Below, in pieces: positions 1-7,492 of a DNA stretch of 17,331 nucleotides; position 1 is the first letter of the stretch; each line of letters starts with the position of its first letter. The position numbers and the translations under genes are program-made. Where the stretch lies: contig CAVVNF010000009.1 in assembly GCA_963749535.1 (NCBI GenBank), positions 1-17,331 of the forward strand, read 5' to 3'. Origin of the DNA: Chersky-299 sp963749535. Lineage in GTDB: Bacteria; Actinomycetota; Thermoleophilia; RBG-16-64-13. Under the pieces are notes generated by a model. It made no database searches and was not told where the DNA came from. It saw only the letters and a program-made list of their open reading frames with translations.

Positions 1-360
1 CTCCCCTCCGGGGAATAAGAGCGGGAACCACCTCGTCGCAATGAACGCCCTGCCCGGATGTGATTTGTTCACCATTCGCGCATCGTGTTCGTTTACGCGG
101 CTGGTTTAGAGACGGTCGGGTCTTGACGGGGTGGGTCGATCTGGCTCCTTCGGGAAGGAAGAACCGGCTGACTAGGCTCGATGTTGGTGTGTCCGCAAAG
201 CTCCGGCTGCGCCCAATGCAATAAGCACCCCAGGCGATCGCCGAGGTGGTGATCAGTCTGGGAAAGGGGCATGTCCGGCTGGCCCAGGCGCGTCCCCGTT
301 TCCCTGGCCCGGATTTGCATCGAGCGGATCATTCCGAGGGTAGGCAGAAGCACGGGACAG
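1..360. other. No supported gene
   Basis: Reading frames exist on both strands, but none has a convincing ribosome site or a recognisable protein pattern. This is the region beyond the terminator of the foldase gene. I see no tRNA, repeat or insertion-sequence end here. Confidence 0.5.
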
Positions 361-392
361 AAGAAAAGGCGGGACAGCTCACCCATCCCGCC
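361..392 (-). terminator. Rho-independent terminator of the foldase gene
   Basis: On the minus strand a 7-bp perfect stem (GGCGGGA / TCCCGCC, 11-nt loop) is followed directly by TTTTCTT. It sits just after the foldase coding region. The longest foldase frame ends inside this stem at 379, whereas the alternative stop at 438-440 would leave a normal gap of about 45 nt. A second 7-bp hairpin (AGCCGGC / GCCGGCT, 401-421) lies in between. Confidence 0.75.
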
Positions 393-1353
393 CTGTCGTG
401 AGCCGGCGCTGCCGGCCGGCTGTCTTTTTGGAGTCTGCTATTTGCTCGTGGTCGGGGTCGCTACCGGCGGTTGTCCCTGTGGTTTCGTCAATGGTCGTCG
501 TTGTGGAGGCCGTCGCCGTCGTGTCGGTCGAAGAGGGAGCGACCGTGGTGGCTGTGTCACCGGACGTGCTGGGCGTGGTTGTGCTCGCCTGGGCAGGCGC
601 GGTAGTCGTGGTTGTCTCCATCCCCGACAGGATGACCACTTTATCCGCGGCCTTGGTCTTGGTGACCCAGTCCTGCCACATAGCGTCCTTCTTGTTACCC
701 AGGAGAACCGATACGATATCCGATTTCACCTCGTCGACCGTGGACTGCTTGGCGGGGGTGATCGACTCCACCTGGATGATGTGATAGCCGTACACACTCT
801 TCACAGGCTGCGAGATCTCATCTTTTGCCAGGCCGAAAGCGGCCGTGTCGAACTCGGCCACCATCTCGCCCTTGGTTATCGATCCCAACTCGCCGCCCAC
901 ATCTTTTGTGCCAGTATCATCGGAGTACTTCGCGGCCTCAGTCTTCCAGTCGGCCCCGGCCACGAGATCGGCGCGGACTTTCTCCGCGGTCGCCAGGGCG
1001 GCCGCCCACTGGGCGGCAGTGGGAGCGGCAGTCGTGGTGGTATCGGAGGAGCTGGTCGTGGAGTCGGTCGTAGAAGTCGTTGGAGGGATCGGGGAGATGA
1101 GGATATGGCGCACGTCCCGCGTCTCTGCCGTGTAGTAGTTGGCCTTGTTCGCATCGTAGTAGGACTGGATCTCGGCCTGGGTGACGCTTGAGTCGGTCAG
1201 ACTCTTGGTGACCTCGTCGTAGGCCTTCTGGAGGAGCAAATCCTCGCTGGTGCTGGCCTTGAGTTGGTCCAGGGTCATGTTCTGCGCCTTGAGGGCGGCG
1301 TCGAACGCGGCCTGGTCTCCGTTAAAGGATTCGGTCTTGATCTGATCGATCTG
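379..1353 (-). pseudogene. PrsA/SurA-like peptidyl-prolyl isomerase, C-terminal fragment
   Basis: This is the catalytic half of a secreted foldase; parvulin-type isomerases turn prolyl bonds to help exported proteins fold outside the membrane. It starts where the upstream frame breaks (QIDQIKTESF, 1353) and contains the parvulin core: DVRHILI at the first strand, GGELGSITKGEMVAEFDTAAF in the middle, and VKSVYGYHIIQVE at the end. An unusual Thr/Ser-rich insert of about 25 residues follows RHILISPIP, inside the domain. The protein ends in a long Thr/Ser/Ala-rich tail, typical of actinobacterial wall-exposed proteins. The frame stops at 379, within the terminator. A one-base shift near 455-465 would instead end the protein as VATPTTSK at 438, which is more plausible. 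It is read together with the fragment at 1322-1690. The family call is confident; whether the gene is really broken is not. Confidence 0.8.
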
Positions 1354-1690
1354 CGTCCTGGACTTCCGCGTCGGTGACGCTGATCTTGAGCGCAGCCGCC
1401 TGCTGCTTCACAAGCTCGTAGGTGACCATGTAGTCGAGGACACTCCGCTGAAAGTCCTTGAATCCACTGGGGTCGCTCGTCTGGTCGGGGACTTGCCCCG
1501 CGTACTCGGCCTCGAAATCTGCCACCTTCTGGTTGAACTGGTCTTCGGTTATGGACACCTGCCCCACCCGCGCCATGACGCCTTTGGGCAGGTTGCTGGC
1601 GCTGCCGCTTCCGCAGCCCACTGCTGTCGCCGCGATTACGCCTAGCAGCAAGACGACCGCTAGGATTCCGGCGGCAAGTCTCTTGCTCAA
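1322..1690 (-). pseudogene. Foldase lipoprotein (PrsA/SurA-like), N-terminal fragment
   Basis: This fragment has a hydrophobic signal peptide (residues 8-24) and a lipobox-like AVGC with Cys26, so the mature protein should be lipid-anchored outside the membrane. It continues with a SurA_N-type helical segment (VARVGQVSITEDQFNQKV, then FKDFQRSVLDYMVTYELVKQQA). The start codon is TTG at 1690, chosen because GAGGTGA lies 7 nt upstream and the signal peptide begins there. The frame runs off at ISVTDAEVQDADRS; family-like sequence resumes one frame over at 1353, so a single-base indel lies near 1353-1358. Together the two parts give a protein of about 435 residues. The gene appears monocistronic, with its own terminator. 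Confidence 0.8.
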
Positions 1691-2139
1691 TGGGATCTCA
1701 CCTCTTTTTAGAAAGCTAAACCGGCTGCTCCTGACGCGCCGGACGAGCGGGCCGGCATGAGAGTGTCGACCTGACCAGGAATTCTAGACCGGGGCACATA
1801 AGACCGGCGTTAGGAAATCTCATTTGCGGCTGCCTTGCCGGTATCGGGCAACACGTTCGCGTCCCTGTGGACAAATCCGGAGGTGATGAGACGATCGTCA
1901 AGGTAATCGAAGCCCGCCACAGGGGGTCGACTGCGGCTATGCGCTGGGTCTGAGTATGTGGTAACTCCGCGCCTGTGTGAAGGCGGGAGTCCGGATCATC
2001 CAGGCGGGACATGCTTGAAACCATCAAAGAAGCGGCGCAGATCCCCTTCACGCTGAACGGTTAGCCGTGCCGTGCCAACCAGGGGATTGGCCGCTATTGC
2101 CCTCCTGAACAGAGGCATGTTGGGCAGGTTTCAGAACTC
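1691..2139. other. Intergenic, no convincing gene
   Basis: This gap lies between the foldase start and the end of the ABC exporter. On the plus strand an 18-codon ORF (2011-2064, MLETIKEAAQIPFTLNG) has a weak upstream GGCGGGAC. It is too short to assign and could be a gene remnant. The promoter of the foldase gene must lie near 1700-1760, but I see no clear -35/-10 pair. Confidence 0.4.
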
Positions 2140-3490
2140 CTATCCGGCGGCAAGCGGCGGGTCCGCCAGTGTCCCATCTGCGCCTGGTCCAGGCTCGGCT
2201 TGGCTGGTTCGTTGCGGAAGAAACTGCGTCTCATAAAGCTCCGCGTAGAGGCCGCCTGCCCCGATCAGTTCTTCATGCCGTCCGCATTCGACTATGCGGC
2301 CGTCATCGACAACTAGGATCTGGCTCGCGTCCCTGATAGTCGACAGCCGGTGCGCGATGACAAGAGAGGTGCGCCCCGTAAGGGCTGCCTTAAGCGCCCT
2401 CTGTAAAGCGGCTTCCGATTCGGAATCAAGGTGCGCGGTAGCTTCGTCTAGGACGACCACGTCGGGCGACTTAAGCAGGAGACGGGCGATGGCGACCCGC
2501 TGTTTCTCCCCGCCCGAAAGCCGATACCCGCGATCCCCTACGATAGTCTCAAGACCGTCGGGCAGAGTTTCGACGAAAGGCAGAATCTGAGCGGCAGCAA
2601 GTGCTTCCCTCATTTCTTCCTCGGTCGCGTCCGGCTTGGCATAGAGGAGGTTGGCCCGGATGCTGTCGTGGAAAAGATGAGCGTCTTGGGTAACCACGCC
2701 AACCACGGCGCGCAGCGAGTCGAAGGTGGCATCGCGCACGTCGACCCCGCTGATCCTTATCGCTCCCGCCCGCACGTCGTAAAGGCGGGGGACGAGATGG
2801 CTGATGGTCGTCTTGCCGGCGCCCGAGGGTCCAACGAGCGCGACCAACTGACCGGCCTCGACCGTGAATGAGATATCGCTGAGCACCTGCTTGTGGGGCG
2901 CGGCGTTGGTCACTGCCACCGCTTCAAGCGAAGCTAGGGAGACCTCTTCGCTCGTTGGATAGGCGAAATCCACGTGCTCGAACTCGATACTGGCGGGCCC
3001 CCTAGGAATAGCCACGGCGTCTGGTTTTTCGTCGACCATCGGCTTGAGATCGAGAACCTCAAAGACCCGTTCGAAGGAAACCAGCGTGCTCGTGATGTCC
3101 ACATTGATGTTGGAGAGAGCCGTCAGCGGTCCGTATAGCCGAGCCAGGTAAGCGGTGAGTGCCACCAACGTACCGATGTCAAGAGCTTTGTGAACGGCAA
3201 GGACGCCTCCCCAGCCGTAGACCAGCGCCGTGGCCAGCGATGCCGTCAGCAGCAGCGCGACGAAAAACATCCGCGCGTAAATCCCCTGCGCTATGGCGAT
3301 GTCGCGCACCCGGCCGGCTTTTCGGCCAAAGTCGCGACTCTCGTCAGCCGGGCGACCAAAGAGCTTCACAAGGAGCGCACCCGACACATTGAAGCGCTCG
3401 ACCATGATCGCGTTCATTTCGGCGGCCAGGTTGTAGCCCTCGCGTATGATGCTCTGCAGTCGGCGACCCAAGAAAGCGCGCCGGGATAGC
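2140..3490 (-). pseudogene. ABC exporter (MsbA/MdlB-like), C-terminal membrane part and ATPase
   Basis: This is the second part of a type IV ABC exporter half-transporter that uses ATP to expel a lipid, drug or peptide. It resumes after the frameshift at FLGRRLQSIIREGYNLAAE, covers the last transmembrane helices (FFVALLLTASLATALVYGWG; DIGTLVALTAYLARLYGP), and ends in a complete nucleotide-binding domain. Visible motifs are Walker A GPSGAGKT, Q-loop VTQDAHLF, signature LSGGEKQRVAIAR, Walker B VVVLDEAT, D-loop HLDSES and switch His in IAHRLSTI, so the ATPase should be active. The C-terminus is a short Pro/Ala-rich tail. The gap to the N-terminal part is one base in the run encoding RAFLG/RFLG near 3475-3485, so a sequencing error is likely. 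Substrate is not predictable; the MarR neighbour favours drug or toxic-compound export. Confidence 0.85.
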
Positions 3491-4075
3491 AAAAACCGGC
3501 AAGAGCACCAAGGCCACCAGCGTAAGTTTCCACGACAATACGAACATGACGACCAGGACCAAGACGACGCTGATGAGGTTGCCGACCACGGTCTGAAGGA
3601 CGTCGGTAAACGCCTGCTCGGCTCCGATAACGTCATTGTTCAGGCGGCTGACCAGAGCCCCAGTCTGAGTACGGGTGAAGAAGGCGAGCGGCATGCGCTG
3701 CACGTGGGCAAAGACCTTGGTCCGCATGTCATAGACTAGGCCCTCACCGACCTTCGCCGATACGAAGCGTTCACCCAGGGAGAGGGCGGCGTCCAGGAGG
3801 GAAAGGCCGGCCACGATCAGGGCGAGCGTCACGATGAGGCCGGCGCGGTGCCCCGATATACCGCGGTTAATGATCTCCCGGTAGAAAAGGGGGTTGGCCG
3901 CGCCGATGGCGGCATCAACCACCACCATACCGAGAAAGAAAAGCAGAACGGATCGATAGGGAGCGGCGAAACGGAGTATGCGGCGGGTCGTTCCCCGAGC
4001 CACTTTGTGACCACGCATCGATTCGTCCCCGCTGCGGCGCATCGAACGCGCCACCTGTAGGCCAGAGGGCCTCAT
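3344..4075 (-). pseudogene. ABC exporter, N-terminal transmembrane fragment
   Basis: This is the first half of the ABC exporter membrane domain. After a basic leader (RGTTRRILRFAAPYRSVLL) come hydrophobic helices FFLGMVVVDAAIGAANPLF, LIVTLALIVAGLSLLDAALS and VVGNLISVVLVLVVMFVLSW, with the coupling-helix region RMPLAFFTRTQTGALVSRLNND typical of MsbA/LmrA-like exporters. The frame leaves family-like sequence after LLPVFAIPARFLG (about 3485), where the other frame takes over; the rest of the open frame to 3344 is out of register. The start at 4075 is supported by a 4-nt ATGA overlap with the MarR stop, meaning translational coupling in one operon. Joined, the two parts make a protein of about 640 residues. 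A dimer would form the working pump. Confidence 0.85.
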
Positions 4076-4509
4076 AACGGCTTCGCGCCTATTGATGCGA
4101 GCAACCGCAGAAGCTCGGACTTCTCTTGGGCCGAAAGAGGGGCAAAGAGCGCCTCGGCGCTCGCCCGTCGCTGCTCGGCCAGACGTGCGATGAGCTCTTG
4201 TCCCTTCGCAGTCGGGGCTAGAAGGATAGAGCGGCGATCGTCACGGTCGATCTCACGAGTGACGAATCCGGCCTCCTCGAGGCCATCCACCATGGCCGTC
4301 GCCGAACGGGGAACGATCTCAAGCTTGTCGGCCAGATCGCCCATGCGCAGGGGATCCCTCGCGGCCACGAGGATGCGTAGCGCCCGCGCTTGCCCGAACG
4401 TGAGTCCGAAGGGCGCCAGCTCCTTTCGCTCATTCCTGCGCAGCCGCCATGAAGCCCTGGTGAGAAGCTCTGCTAGCTTGACGAGAATCTCTTGCTCTGA
4501 CTCATCCAC
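4072..4509 (-). CDS. MarR-family transcriptional regulator
   Basis: This is a winged-helix repressor of about 145 residues, the normal size for MarR. The core runs from an N-terminal dimerisation helix (EILVKLAELLTRASWRLRRNE) through LAPFGLTFGQARALRIL, the recognition helix region MGDLADKLEIVPRSATAMVDGLEEAGFV and the wing TREIDRDDRRSILLAPTAKG, to a C-terminal dimerisation helix. The start chosen is GTG at 4509, because AAGGAGG lies 8-12 nt upstream; an in-frame ATG at 4626 would add an atypical basic extension and lies upstream of the likely promoter. The stop overlaps the ABC exporter start (TTATGA), so the regulator is the first gene of the efflux operon and probably represses it until a ligand binds. 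Gene intact. Confidence 0.9.
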   Translation of the reverse strand: MDESEQEILVKLAELLTRASWRLRRNERKELAPFGLTFGQARALRILVAARDPLRMGDLADKLEIVPRSATAMVDGLEEAGFVTREIDRDDRRSILLAPTAKGQELIARLAEQRRASAEALFAPLSAQEKSELLRLLASIGAKPL

Positions 4510-4957
4510 GAGCCTCGCCTCCTTCCTAGTTCTGAGAATCTCCGGCCCCGAGCCACCCGCTTGCCGATGCCCAGGAAGACTTTTTGTGAGTTTAACAGTT
4601 TTTGAGCTTATATCACTAATAGCCACGGTGACCCCTGTTTAAGCATTTGAGTCTGGCACAGGCCGCGTTGAGGCACCATTCCTAAACGTCGGGGATCGGC
4701 AATCCGGTAGGTTGTGACACGCGGCCACGAAACCGCCGATGGCAAAGCGTCATTGCTTCGCCTAAGGGGGTTTATGGTTATTGACGCGGCGCAGACAGGT
4801 TCGCTGTTTCTTGATTGTCAGTGGAGGCTGACCGCGGCTCGTCACAAAGGGTAAGGTGGACCGACAGAGCCGCGGATACCGTGACCTCAGCGTATTGATT
4901 CTCGCGGGAGGAAAGGCGAGTTGGAACTCCCTCATCCGCGTTGCTCGGTTCGTCCGG
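4510..4957. other. Intergenic: operon promoter region and a doubtful small ORF
   Basis: This gap holds the AT-rich promoter region of the marR operon at 4578-4620. A 26-codon plus-strand ORF (4774-4854, MVIDAAQTGSLFLDCQWRLT...) is preceded by AAGGGGG; it matches nothing I know and may be chance. I see no terminator after the NlpC/P60 gene, which ends at 4958. Confidence 0.35.
4607..4615 (-). promoter_or_regulatory. Possible extended -10 promoter for marR-ABC operon
   Basis: The minus strand reads TGATATAAG, an extended -10 (TGnTATAAT-like), in a strikingly AT-rich stretch (4578-4620) of an otherwise GC-rich window. It would start transcription near 4600, about 90 nt before the GTG start. The adjacent AAACTGTTAAACT direct repeat could be an operator. 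No good -35 is visible. Confidence 0.35.
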
Positions 4958-6172
4958 CTAGAAGATCCGCGTAGCCCCGGCGTAGTCGCTCTGCAGAGGA
5001 TCAATGCGCACCGATACCCCGGTGTAGGGGGCGTCGATCATGTCCCCGTTGCCCACGTATATGCCCACGTGGTGAATCGGACTCCCGAAGAAGACGAGAT
5101 CTCCGGGTTCGAGCTGGTCCCGAGAGACGTGGGTGCCGCATTGATACTGCATAGCCGCAGAATGGGGCAGACTGACGCCCAGCTGCCCGTACACGTACAT
5201 GACCAGCCCGGAACAGTCAAAGCCGCTGGGATTGGCTCCGCCCCACACGTAGGGAACACCCATATACTTCAGGGCTATCTGCACCGCCTTCGCTCCGCTG
5301 CCGGAAGCGGGGACGACAGTCGAGCTCTGAGTACCCCCAGCAGCAGCGGCCTGAGCCTCGAACGCCGCTTGTTGGGCTGCCGCCCGGGCCTGCTGAGCCT
5401 CAAGCGCCGCCTGCGCAGCCGCGGCGCGAGCCTCCGCCGCCAACTTGGCCTGCTGAGCCTGCCAGGCCTTTTCCATCTGGGCGATCTGCTGTTGATCGCC
5501 TTTGAGAGCCTGCTGGTTGGCGGCCAGTTCCTTTTCCACCGCCTGCTTGTCGGCTTGGACCTGAGCGGCACTCTTCTGCTCTTCGCTTATCTGTCCGGCC
5601 AGCATGGCCTGGCGAAGCTCCACCTGCGACCCGTAGTCGGACACCTGCTCGACTGACACCTGGTCCCCTTTACTCACATCCTCCAGCATGAGCACGCGAT
5701 CCACGAAGTCGGAGAGCGAAGTAGCCTTCAAGAGAACGCGCAGCATCTCGATGTCGTTTTGCAGCGCCCCCATGTCGCCTTGCTTGTATATCTGAACCAA
5801 GCGGTTACTCAGTGTCGTCTGGTCCGTTTGGAGGTCGCTCTCGGCTCGGCTCAGATTGGCTTGGGTGGCCGCCACCTCGGCTTGGGTACGCTGAAGCTCA
5901 ATGGTGGCGGCGTTGTAGTTCTCCACCAGTTGCTCCACTTGGTCGTTCTGCTGCTGGATCTCTTGCTGCAGGGTCTGGGCCTGCAGTTGAGCCTGGGCTA
6001 TGGCCGCCTTGGTAATGGTTTGCGGCTCTGCTCCGGCGACATGCGAACCAGCCAGAGCGGCAAAGCAAAAGACGAGAGAAATAGCGAGAAGACGAACCCA
6101 GAAACCACGGCGCGGCTGGAACAGATTCCCGCGGACGGCACCGCGATCGCGTCTATCCCCTGACGGTTCCAT
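4958..6172 (-). CDS. Secreted coiled-coil NlpC/P60 peptidoglycan hydrolase
   Basis: This is a cell-wall endopeptidase of 404 residues that should cut stem peptides of peptidoglycan outside the cell. Residues about 24-48 form a signal peptide (RLLAISLVFCFAALAGSHVAGA). Residues about 50-290 are a long Gln/Ala-rich coiled coil of the PcsB/RipA type, with an Ala-rich stretch near its end; such coils hold the enzyme inactive or dock it to division proteins. The C-terminal NlpC/P60 domain (about 295-404) shows VPYVWGGANPSGFDCSGLV with catalytic Cys320, and HHVGIYVGNG with catalytic His368, so it should be active. The start is the only in-frame ATG before the signal peptide; its SD is weak. Gene intact. 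It stands alone, with long spacers on both sides. The exact bond cleaved is not predictable. Confidence 0.93.
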   Translation of the reverse strand: MEPSGDRRDRGAVRGNLFQPRRGFWVRLLAISLVFCFAALAGSHVAGAEPQTITKAAIAQAQLQAQTLQQEIQQQNDQVEQLVENYNAATIELQRTQAEVAATQANLSRAESDLQTDQTTLSNRLVQIYKQGDMGALQNDIEMLRVLLKATSLSDFVDRVLMLEDVSKGDQVSVEQVSDYGSQVELRQAMLAGQISEEQKSAAQVQADKQAVEKELAANQQALKGDQQQIAQMEKAWQAQQAKLAAEARAAAAQAALEAQQARAAAQQAAFEAQAAAAGGTQSSTVVPASGSGAKAVQIALKYMGVPYVWGGANPSGFDCSGLVMYVYGQLGVSLPHSAAMQYQCGTHVSRDQLEPGDLVFFGSPIHHVGIYVGNGDMIDAPYTGVSVRIDPLQSDYAGATRIF

Positions 6173-6460
6173 AGTTGTTTGAGCGCCCCTTTCCCGGGGT
6201 CTCGCCGGTTGAGCGGAGAAGTGTCTAGGCGAGACTCCCTAGCCACTACTTCGGCTCCTGGCGCCGAAAACATGAGCCAGAGGCGCCGAGGTCGCGGGTC
6301 ACACAGCATTTCGCTGGACGCTCAGCGGGAACGGGGGCGGGAACTGAAAGGGGAAAAGAGCCTCGCCTCACGAGGGACGCCGAGAAGCGGAACCAAAAGT
6401 GCCAGAAGGCGAGCGGGTAGCCCCGCCGCCCATGCTCAGGCGACCCGAAGCTGAGCCAGG

Positions 6461-6526
6461 CTAAAGTTCCTCGAGCAAGTCCTTGGTCGCATTAGGAAGC
6501 AGCGAGTCGTCCACAACCTTGATCAT
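6461..6526 (-). CDS. Possible 21-residue peptide, or C-terminal part of the upstream frame
   Basis: The peptide is MIKVVDDSLLPNATKDLLEEL. It is preceded by GGCGGAAA at a workable distance. The same frame is open upstream to the TGA at 6623 and then continues into the basic mini-protein, so it may be the tail of an 84-codon gene interrupted by TGA. The composition looks protein-like, but I recognise no family. Confidence 0.25.
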   Translation of the reverse strand: MIKVVDDSLLPNATKDLLEEL

Positions 6527-6622
6527 CGCATTTCCGCCGAGCGCAAGCGAGCACGACGCTTCGCGGGAGTTGGTTCGCGCCTGTGGCGGGAGCGTCTCGC
6601 AAAGATGGCCGGGTAGTCCGCT

Positions 6623-6715
6623 TCACTTCCCTCTGGACTTCTTCTTGGGGGGCTTGCTCTTCCCGGTGGTCGGGTTAACGACCGGCGCCTTGGGCTTTAT
6701 CTTCTTGGCCATCAT
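6623..6715 (-). CDS. Small basic protein (30 residues), unknown function
   Basis: The 30-residue product begins MMAKKIKPKAPVVNPTTGKS and ends in a Lys/Pro-rich tail (KPPKKKSRGK). About a third of residues are Lys or Arg, so it would bind nucleic acid or another acidic partner if expressed. The SD AGGGAG lies 3-6 nt before the paired ATG codons. It resembles very small ribosome-associated or DNA-binding basic proteins only in composition; no family is recognised. The frame stays open for 53 codons past its TGA stop. Confidence 0.4.
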   Translation of the reverse strand: MMAKKIKPKAPVVNPTTGKSKPPKKKSRGK

Positions 6716-6977
6716 GTCTCCCTGTCGGGCTTCTTCGATGGGCGAATCATCACATCATACGCGCCGTACGCCCGATCTGCAGCCGCCACCGGGAGGCCAC
6801 TGTCACTTTCCGTCTCTGTTCTTCAGCCGGGACCGAGCACATGTAACTGGCAGCTGAGAGAGAAGGTCCTTGATGCGTAGTTCCACCGAAGCCTTCGGCG
6901 TGTGGGGAGGTTCGGTACTCGCCCCCCGCACGCTGAGAAGGGGGCTTCTCTAGCCTTGAACGCCGCTCCATTGATAT

Positions 6978-7441
6978 TTACTCAGGGGTCTGTGCCAAAT
7001 AGGCTTGATAGCGGCCGGCCCTCTCATCAAGCGCCTCCAGGAAGGCGCGCACCTTGTCCAGTTTCTCCGCTACCTGGGCTCGCAGCTTCTCGGTGACCCC
7101 GATAGCCTCCATGGCGATGTCCCGCTTGCGTTCGCTCGGGATCTCGCCGTGGAACTCCTCGCACAGGCTCTGCAAACGGTCCTCGGCGACAAGGATCGAC
7201 TGGATATCGGTCAGATTGAAGCCCATGAGAGATTGGAGCTCTCGTATGCGTAGAAGCCGGGTGACGTCGCCGGCCGAGTATCGCCTCGCCCCCGGAGGTC
7301 CGGCGCTAGGAGGTGAGCATCCCCAGCTCCTCGTAGTAGCGCAAGGTGCGGGTGCTCACGCCAGCCAGCGCCGCGGCCTTGCCGATGCGTAGGTCTCCCG
7401 CTGGAGCTGTAGAGCGGAACAGAGGACAGATCAGCCACCAT
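6978..7441 (-). pseudogene. MerR-family transcriptional regulator (two frameshifts)
   Basis: This is a MerR-type activator/repressor of about 154 residues. The DNA-binding head is clear: DLRIGKAAALAGVSTRTLRYYEELGML, then GARRYSAGDVTRLLRIRELQ and FNLTDIQSILV, followed by a long dimerisation helix (TEKLRAQVAEKLDKVRAFLEALDER) and a short C-terminus without a ligand-binding cysteine cluster. The start is ATG at 7441 with GGAGGAGGAG just upstream, giving MVADLSSVPLYSSSG. One extra base near 7400 and one near 7308 (creating TAG after MLTS) break the frame; removing single bases restores an uninterrupted family-like protein. It follows the MFS exporter on the same strand by about 50 nt, so it is probably a co-transcribed regulator of that exporter. 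Sequencing error is the simplest cause of the breaks. Confidence 0.8.
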
Positions 7442-7492
7442 CTTGCTCCTCCTCCTGCGAGCCGGACGGAGACGCGCGGCGCGGCAGGGATG

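Larger units (their letters stand above)
6173..6977. other. Long spacer with hairpins and possible small ORFs
   Basis: This spacer lies between the NlpC/P60 and MerR genes. It holds the 5' leader of the hydrolase gene (minus strand), a hairpin-rich block at about 6290-6440 (CCTCG/CGAGG and GCGGG-TAGC-CCCGC stems), two small minus-strand ORFs listed separately, and a GAGAAG-GGGG-CTTCTC hairpin near 6937-6952. A c-di-AMP riboswitch, often found before such hydrolases, was looked for on the minus strand but no consensus match was seen. Confidence 0.45.

Noticed and set aside
271..1191. Long plus-strand open frames over the foldase gene
   Set aside because: They are antisense shadows: compositions are Arg/Gly- or Val-rich, there is no SD, and the minus strand encodes a clear parvulin protein.
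4510..4626. N-terminal extension of the MarR protein from ATG 4626
   Set aside because: The extension is not family-like, starts upstream of the likely -10, and the GTG at 4509 has a much better ribosome site and gives the normal MarR length.
6173..6460. c-di-AMP (ydaO) riboswitch before the NlpC/P60 gene
   Set aside because: Expected by analogy with other actinobacterial wall hydrolases, but the minus strand lacks the conserved GGGTGAATCC-type core.
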